Assembly: GCA_934140005.1 (NCBI GenBank)
Contig: CAKPBB010000012.1
Coordinates: 1-54,384 of the forward strand
Direction of reading: 5' to 3'
Length of the DNA stretch: 54,384 nt
Source of the DNA: an uncultured Clostridia bacterium
GTDB taxonomy: Bacteria > Bacillota > Clostridia > TANB77 > CAG-508
How positions within the stretch are numbered: position 1 is the stretch's first letter; each line of letters starts with the position of its first letter. The notes below the pieces were generated by a model, which had not been told where the DNA came from, made no database searches, and saw only the letters and a list, made by a program, of their open reading frames with translations. The position numbers were made by a program, and so were the translations under genes. Shown here in pieces: positions 49,322 to 54,384 of the stretch.

Positions 49322-50344
49322 TTAGATTTTCTCTATTTCTCCATCCTCATTTAAGATATACAAAATTTCTTCGCCTTTTGTATCAATTATCCTAGCAAAA
49401 CCTTGTGAACCATCATCTTCAGAGTAAATGGCTCCCACTGCAACAAATTCCTTTGCATCTTCGATTGTCCATGTTTCAGTCAGCTTAAAATATTGCCATT
49501 TCTCAACTGTGTTTCCGTTTACGACAAGAGTATATTGTCTACCTGCATCATTTTCTAAATCGCCAATATAGTCTATATTGACACTCTTTACTGATGTGCC
49601 TGAAACAGTATACAGTCTTAATGGAATATATATTGACCGCTCAACATTATCAGTTGTCCTTTTTTCGCCATTCCATTTTCCTTCTGCAAAGTCATTTAGA
49701 TCCTCTTGAATGGTTTGTTCATCAATGATTCCAGCAAGTTCAGTATAAATCGGTGAAAAGTCAATCTTATCAGAAATCGAATTTTCATCATCAGAGACTG
49801 TTACCTCAGATGTTAACTCTTCTGTTTTTTCATTTTGCTCAGTACTTTCTTCCGCTTCATTTAACTTTGAACTTTCATCTGATAAAGTATATTCCATCTG
49901 TTCAGTAGATTCTTGATTCTCTTTATCAACTTCTAGCTCAGTATCACTCGTTTTTTCAGAAAGTGGTTTTATTTCAACGTATGCATACGCAGGATGTTCC
50001 GAAGATCTTTTATACATGAAATACTTTCCATAGCCTCTGCATTTTTCATCTTTATAAAATCCCTTCTTCGTAACTATTTCCATCTTTATATACCGATAAT
50101 AATTGTAATCAGCTTTAGTTTCAAAGTAATCAGTATATATAGTTATTGTATTTTCTTCTGCTGCTTTTTGAGTTTCATATGCAGGATAAACCATATCAAA
50201 TTCTCTCAGCCCATTTTCATCCATTCTAGTTTGGATTCTAATAAAAGGCTCTCTAAAATCTTTCGTTTCTGACGAACAAGCTGTAAACAAAGTTACACAT
50301 AGAATCATACAAAAAATAATAGCGAACACTCTAAACTTTTTCAT
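49322..50344 (-). CDS. Lipoprotein of unknown function, GC-richer than neighbours, 340 aa
   Basis: Start set at the ATG behind TTTGGAGGTCTTACAA. A signal peptide with lipobox LFTAC|SSE (Cys ~ residue 22) predicts attachment to the outer face of the membrane. A globular N-terminal region is followed by an acidic Glu/Ser/Thr-rich linker (~125-185) and a C-terminal domain (residues ~190-340). It has no family I recognise. Codon use and GC are shifted upward, as in 9277-9552 and 14072-14278, and again there is a private promoter and a strong terminator. Confidence 0.8.
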   Translation of the reverse strand: MKKFRVFAIIFCMILCVTLFTACSSETKDFREPFIRIQTRMDENGLREFDMVYPAYETQKAAEENTITIYTDYFETKADYNYYRYIKMEIVTKKGFYKDEKCRGYGKYFMYKRSSEHPAYAYVEIKPLSEKTSDTELEVDKENQESTEQMEYTLSDESSKLNEAEESTEQNEKTEELTSEVTVSDDENSISDKIDFSPIYTELAGIIDEQTIQEDLNDFAEGKWNGEKRTTDNVERSIYIPLRLYTVSGTSVKSVNIDYIGDLENDAGRQYTLVVNGNTVEKWQYFKLTETWTIEDAKEFVAVGAIYSEDDGSQGFARIIDTKGEEILYILNEDGEIEKI

Positions 50345-50380
50345 TTGTAAGACCTCCAAATAATTATTTTTATATATAAA

Positions 50381-50404
50381 AAACTAAATGTGCAACTTTA
50401 GTTT
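50381..50404 (-). terminator. Small hairpin with T-tract in the lipoprotein leader (possible attenuator)
   Basis: Minus strand: AAACTAAA-GTTGCACA-TTTAGTTTTTT. The stem and T-run lie between the promoter at 50446-50474 and the ribosome site, so some transcripts may end here. No known riboswitch fold was recognised in the ~100-nt leader, although it has a GC-rich patch (AAGCCCCTCGCG). Confidence 0.5.
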
Positions 50405-50445
50405 CTTACTTTAAAACGCGAGGGGCTTCCAAAAATTACATTCTT

Positions 50446-50474
50446 ATTATAACAGAATTATGTAAATTTAGCAA
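50446..50474 (-). promoter_or_regulatory. Promoter of the lipoprotein gene
   Basis: Minus strand: TTGCTA (50469-50474), a 17-bp spacer, TATAAT (50446-50451). Confidence 0.65.
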
Positions 50475-50502
50475 TATTTATACTAATTTTTCTATTTGAA
50501 AG

Positions 50503-53500
50503 CTAGTATACCAGATTCTTGCATACTTTTTTCAATTCTTGTTTTCCAGTATCATTTATTTCTGTATTAGTTATATTTAATGTCTGTACACCAGCTTTGC
50601 ATAAATTCTTTAATATTTCAATATTATTGTGTCCACTTACTGTCATATTAGGAATTAAATTATTTGAAATATTTAATGTTTCAATTCCTATTTTTCCATT
50701 AACAATCATACTTTCTAACGGCTTTAAATCTGTTATATTATTTGAAGCAAGTTCGAGTTCTGTGATTTTTGTTAAATTTGCTAAACTAGATATATCTGCA
50801 ATATTGTTACTTCCTAAATACAATTTTTGTAATAAATTCAATTGACCTATTTCACTTATGTCTCCAACTTTAGTATTATTGATATGTATTTCAGTAAGTT
50901 TAGTACAAGAACTTAATCCTGTTATATTTGATAGATTTTTACAATTATATATTTCCAAATATTCTAAATTTAAAAAATCTTCTATTCCCTCTAAAGTTAG
51001 TAGATTAGCTGAATGTTGAATAGTAAATTTTTTAACATAGTTTGCATTTGCAAAATCTTTTAGACTTGCTATTTTTGCTTGCTGGTTGCCTGAATTTCCA
51101 GTAATAGTTATCTTACTTGCTTTAATATTTCCTAAAGTGCTTAGGTTTACCATACCATATTGACTTATTTGTAATTCATCAGTAGTTAAATTGCCCATTT
51201 TATTCACAAAATTTAAGATTACATTTTCACTATAACTATTTACATTTAAATATAAATAATTTAACTCTTTTATCAAAGAAAAATCTGAATCGCTATTTAC
51301 TCTCGTATATATTGTTTTAGTAGATGATGGATATTTAACACTCAAATATCCATTATGTATTACAGTTGTATCTACTAAGCCTGATAAATCCAGCATTCCA
51401 TAACTTTTGTCCCATGTATCTATTCTAAAATTTGTAATTCCAGAACAACCTATAAATGAATATTTTTCTAACTCACCATCTACTTGAAATCCATAAGCTC
51501 TCCAAGTAGAATCACTACCAAATAGTGAATTTGAAGATAATCCCCATGTAGCATTAGACAATACTTTTATAGTTGGAACTATTTTGCTCATTTCAATTGA
51601 TGGATTATCTACTAATAGTAGATTCAAATTTTTAGCATAAGTATTTAAATTACTTAAATCCGTTAATTCTGTTGAAGTTCCTCTTAAATCCAATTCAACG
51701 ATTTTTTCAACTTTTCCTTTACTTATAAAATCTATACTTTTCAAATTTGAACAGCCATATAATGATAATGATTTTAAACCTGTCATAGTGCTTAAAATTT
51801 CTTGTAACTTTGCATCACTTAATTGATTGTTTCCAGATAAAACTAATTTAGTTACTGATGTTTTAAATTTTAATGCATTTATTTCTTCTGAATCATCTGT
51901 TAATCCATAGTCTTTGAAATTAAAAACCTCTGAATCATCCATAAAATATATCAAATACTTTTGAGGTATCGCAAAATTTCCACCACAATTTTTAGCTATA
52001 TGAGTTTCTGGATCTGCTAAAGCTTCTCTCAATTTTATTGCATCCATATTAGTATTTGAAGCAAGTGATAATTCCTTTAAGCCAATCAAAGTTCCTAAAG
52101 GAGATACATCAACAAGGTTAGTATTTTCTCCTATGTATAATGAACCTAATTTAGTTTTTTCAGTTAATGCTGATAAATCAACTAAATCACAAGCAGGCAT
52201 ATAAATATATTTAATATTACTAGCATCTTCCAAACCATTTAGGCTCTGTAATATCGAACAACTATGTCCAAAGATATAAGATATGCCAGTACAACCACTT
52301 AAGCCATCTAAACTATTTAGCATCCTACAATGTTGAAAATTTAAAGAGGTAATACTCGAATGATTTTCTAATCCATTTAGTGATGTTAAAAGAATATTTG
52401 CTTCTATATCAATTCTATTTATCGAATTGAAACCACTTAAAGCATTTATATTTTGTATATTAGTATGATTCAAATATAGTCTAGTAACACTATTTTTTAT
52501 TGTGCTAGATATATTATCAAGACCAGATATATCTGATAGTTTACTTATTGAATTAAAATTAGCAAAAGCATTTATATCTAAATTACTTCTTTCAAAATAA
52601 TCTGTTACACCACTTATTCCCAAAGTAGTTAATTTACTTAAATTATTAGCATTTTTCAAGCCATTTCCAAGATTTGTTATTTGACTATTAGCAATCTCTT
52701 GACTCATTGTTGGTGGTAAATATATATACAAAGTTTGTAAATTAGTTGCTGAACATAATTTTGAATAATCTGATATTTGACAGTTTTTTAAGTATATATA
52801 ATTTAACTTTACTAATCCTTCTATACCATCTAAATTATTTAAGTTTACATCTTTCAAAGTTATTTTCTTTAAATTAGGTAATTCATTAAAAGCACTAATT
52901 GAACTTACATTATATTTACTACCATCAACTTCTATATTTTGTATTCCAGTTACATTTCCAATAGTAATTCCATCTTCAGAACTTGTAATTCCCATATCTG
53001 TTAAAGTATCATTTACCAATTTTTTTATTTCTGCATCTTGATTGGTTTTTACTAACAAAGTATTTGGATTAACTTCTAAAGTTGTTGCTGTTCCCATTAA
53101 ACTATCTCTTCCGTTAGAACAATAATATACTTTCAAATCTGGAGTAACACCATATACATCTTCTAGTCTCATACATTTTTCATATTCTGTTGTATTTCCA
53201 CCATTTAGTTGGCTTTTAATTTCTTCTGGTAAAGCTTGCTTGTTTATCAAATAATGATTTATTAATTTATCATTTTCTGCTATTGTAAAATATTTTTTTG
53301 TTCCATCTTTTAAGCATAAATCATTTATCTTATTAGCTAGTAATTCTACTTTATTTGTATATTCTTCTGCATCTTCATAATATTTAACATACTCTGTTTG
53401 TAAATATTCTTCTAATACAGCTATACTTTGCATATATGTTGTGTTTTTAGCTTGAGTTATTATTCCGTTTTCTCCAATTGTTGCATTCAAACTTACACCT

Positions 53501-53634
53501 GCAAGTATTAGCATTACAATTATTGAAATTACTAGTGCAATTAAAGTAATGCCATTTTGTTTTTTGTACATTTTCTTATTTCTTTGTAATTTATTATGAC
53601 ATAAATGTACAACTTTTTTTGTTTTTTCTCTCAT
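50503..53634 (-). CDS. Large leucine-rich-repeat surface protein with prepilin-like N-terminus, 1043 aa
   Basis: AGGAGG 7 nt before the ATG fixes the start. The N-terminus reads KKQNG28|ITLIALVISIIVMLILAG, a prepilin peptidase-type cleavage site and hydrophobic helix without the usual Glu at +5. It is followed by GENGIITQAKNT, typical of clostridial pseudopilin-like proteins. From ~240 to the C-terminus run many leucine-rich repeats (NLKKITLKDVNLNNLDGIEG; LQKLYLGSNNIADISSLANL), with a less regular middle. Likely exported and surface-exposed, possibly for adhesion. A second Met at 22 would give a classic 7-residue leader but lacks a ribosome site. Confidence 0.85.
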   Translation of the reverse strand: MREKTKKVVHLCHNKLQRNKKMYKKQNGITLIALVISIIVMLILAGVSLNATIGENGIITQAKNTTYMQSIAVLEEYLQTEYVKYYEDAEEYTNKVELLANKINDLCLKDGTKKYFTIAENDKLINHYLINKQALPEEIKSQLNGGNTTEYEKCMRLEDVYGVTPDLKVYYCSNGRDSLMGTATTLEVNPNTLLVKTNQDAEIKKLVNDTLTDMGITSSEDGITIGNVTGIQNIEVDGSKYNVSSISAFNELPNLKKITLKDVNLNNLDGIEGLVKLNYIYLKNCQISDYSKLCSATNLQTLYIYLPPTMSQEIANSQITNLGNGLKNANNLSKLTTLGISGVTDYFERSNLDINAFANFNSISKLSDISGLDNISSTIKNSVTRLYLNHTNIQNINALSGFNSINRIDIEANILLTSLNGLENHSSITSLNFQHCRMLNSLDGLSGCTGISYIFGHSCSILQSLNGLEDASNIKYIYMPACDLVDLSALTEKTKLGSLYIGENTNLVDVSPLGTLIGLKELSLASNTNMDAIKLREALADPETHIAKNCGGNFAIPQKYLIYFMDDSEVFNFKDYGLTDDSEEINALKFKTSVTKLVLSGNNQLSDAKLQEILSTMTGLKSLSLYGCSNLKSIDFISKGKVEKIVELDLRGTSTELTDLSNLNTYAKNLNLLLVDNPSIEMSKIVPTIKVLSNATWGLSSNSLFGSDSTWRAYGFQVDGELEKYSFIGCSGITNFRIDTWDKSYGMLDLSGLVDTTVIHNGYLSVKYPSSTKTIYTRVNSDSDFSLIKELNYLYLNVNSYSENVILNFVNKMGNLTTDELQISQYGMVNLSTLGNIKASKITITGNSGNQQAKIASLKDFANANYVKKFTIQHSANLLTLEGIEDFLNLEYLEIYNCKNLSNITGLSSCTKLTEIHINNTKVGDISEIGQLNLLQKLYLGSNNIADISSLANLTKITELELASNNITDLKPLESMIVNGKIGIETLNISNNLIPNMTVSGHNNIEILKNLCKAGVQTLNITNTEINDTGKQELKKVCKNLVY

Positions 53635-53661
53635 ATCGTATTCCTCCTATGTATTTTAGTA

Positions 53662-53710
53662 GAAAAGAGTTTTATTTAACAATTTTTATTTGAAAGATAA
53701 AACTCTTTTC
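53662..53710 (-). promoter_or_regulatory. Inverted repeat in the leader of the LRR gene
   Basis: GAAAAGAGTTTTAT (53662-53675) and ATAAAACTCTTTTC (53697-53710) are perfectly complementary 14-mers with a 21-nt loop, 28 bp upstream of the LRR start codon. In the mRNA this would fold next to the ribosome site. It could be an operator, a stabilising hairpin or a terminator protecting the gene from upstream transcription. Confidence 0.55.
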
Positions 53711-53747
53711 ATCAATCCATAAAACAAAATACAACGAGTGCTACTTT

Positions 53748-53765
53748 GTTTTCTTAAAAGAAAAC
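53748..53765. repeat. Perfect 18-bp palindrome
   Basis: GTTTTCTTAAAAGAAAAC at 53748-53765, with no loop, so better suited to a dimeric DNA-binding protein than to an RNA hairpin. It lies about 115 bp upstream of the LRR gene. Confidence 0.5.
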
Positions 53766-53812
53766 CATTTTAAGATTTAATATTTGCAACAAATAATTAT
53801 AAATAACACAAA

Positions 53813-53839
53813 TAGCACTAATATACAATACTAGTGCTA
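53813..53839 (+). terminator. Hairpin followed by a T-rich run
   Basis: TAGCACTA (53813-53820), an 11-nt loop, TAGTGCTA (53832-53839), then CAAATTTTTATTT on the plus strand. No plus-strand gene lies upstream, so its purpose is unclear. Confidence 0.4.
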
Positions 53840-53917
53840 CAAATTTTTATTTGTTTATTTTTATTACAAATTCTATCATTAGACTTCCTCTTTTATGTTT
53901 TTATGGATTATATCTTT

Positions 53918-54098
53918 AAGTTTCATAATTAAAGATATATATAAAAAGACACCAAATAGTATATTCTCTATATATTGGTGTCTTTCTAATTTTTATAGGT
54001 TTAAATTTATTTCAAAAAAATATTTTGCAATGGTTGACTAAATTTATTAGTAATGATATTATTTTTATAATTATTAAAAATCTTTAATTATGAAACTT
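53918..54098. mobile_element. MITE-like unit bounded by 19-bp perfect inverted repeats
   Basis: AAGTTTCATAATTAAAGAT (53918-53936) is exactly inverted as ATCTTTAATTATGAAACTT (54080-54098). The ~180 bp unit holds no ORF but encloses a strong hairpin, AAAGACACCAA / TTGGTGTCTTT (53945-53955 and 53975-53985), which also serves as a terminator for the downstream end of the 54112 gene. The outer repeats extend imperfectly by a base or two. A non-autonomous element is the simplest reading. Confidence 0.5.
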
Positions 54099-54111
54099 TA
54101 TGGTTTTATAA

Positions 54112-54384
54112 TTATTCTAAATTATCTATATTTTTTAATTCTTCTTCCGTTAATTCTGTAAATTCCATTATCTCATCTAATTGTTTTCCTTTAGCTAACA
54201 TTTTTTTAGCTGTTTCTATTTTATTTTTTCTTTCACCTTCTGCTCTTCCTTCGGTTCTTCCTTTTGCTAAGCCTTCTTCTATTCCCTCTGCTCTACCCTC
54301 TGCTCTGCCTTCTGCTAAACCTGTTTCTCTCATTTCTTTTTTTATTGCTGCGTCTTCCCATCTTTTTAATGCAAAATAAAATGC
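54112..54384 (-). CDS. C-terminus of an Rpn/PD-(D/E)XK family putative transposase/nuclease (cut by window edge)
   Basis: The frame stays open to the window end (AFYFALKRWEDAAIKKEM...), so the Met at 54333 is internal and the gene is partial. The last 90 residues have the signature tail of this family: EG-rich repeats (AEGRAEGRAEGIEEGLAKG) then a helix with AKKMLAKGKQLDEIMEFTELTEEEL. The catalytic nuclease domain would be upstream, outside the window. Family members are annotated as recombination-promoting nucleases or transposases. Confidence 0.8.
   Translation of the reverse strand, partial: AFYFALKRWEDAAIKKEMRETGLAEGRAEGRAEGIEEGLAKGRTEGRAEGERKNKIETAKKMLAKGKQLDEIMEFTELTEEELKNIDNLE

Noticed and set aside
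50360..50460. GC-rich lipoprotein leader as a known riboswitch
   Set aside because: I could not match the conserved core of any class I know, including preQ1, SAM and c-di-GMP; only a terminator-like hairpin is supportable.

Overview
The window is very AT-rich (roughly 25-30% GC by eye), with dense genes, purine-rich Shine-Dalgarno sites, TTGACA/TATAAT promoters, a Bacillus/Clostridium-type LexA box, a yybP-ykoY manganese riboswitch and a CsoR-type operator. These point to a low-GC Bacillota, most likely a clostridial (possibly uncultivated gut) bacterium. I see no rRNA, tRNA or CRISPR array.

Layout. 1-7250 is an accessory region. It holds gene remnants, then a two-gene plus-strand cassette (AlbA_2/ATPase-like regulator plus DUF2971 protein) between two ~520 bp near-identical noncoding direct repeats, then a YolD/Y-family polymerase pair between inverted fragments of the same repeat. 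7251-10502 has a flavin-reductase-like protein, mntP under a Mn riboswitch, a small GC-rich orphan gene and a radical SAM/SPASM protein. 10572-18328 carries two MacB/FtsX-type ABC systems, a second GC-rich orphan gene and a divergent TetR regulator with twin operators. 18400-20882 is a copper export operon (copZ-copA). 20919-27051 has a HAD 'Swiss-army-knife'-type phosphatase, a membrane protein, and a 1473-aa protein whose C-terminal part looks like a class I (archaeal-type) CCA-adding nucleotidyltransferase, with a small overlapping partner. 27279-34824 holds an ECF sigma/anti-sigma operon, dxs, a sigma factor fused to a membrane-anchored sensor-like domain, and cardiolipin synthase. 35028-38875 has a Xer-type recombinase, LexA-controlled dinB, an acyl-ACP thioesterase and an HD-domain protein. 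38949-49127 is one long fatty-acid synthesis operon (acyl-ACP/CoA synthetase, birA, fabD, fabG, fabF, accB, fabZ, accC, a fused accD-accA, fabI). 49322-54384 contains a GC-richer lipoprotein, a large prepilin-like leucine-rich-repeat protein, a MITE-like inverted repeat and the C-terminus of an Rpn/PDDEXK-family protein.

How it fits together. Core metabolism (FAS II, dxs, cardiolipin synthase, thioesterase) sits beside stress and envelope functions (two sigma systems, Mn and Cu efflux, two ABC pumps, two Y-family polymerases). The least-explained parts are the repeat-flanked cassette at 879-4642, the nucleotidyltransferase-like giant protein at 22630-27051, the sigma-sensor fusion, and three self-contained transcription units of distinctly higher GC.
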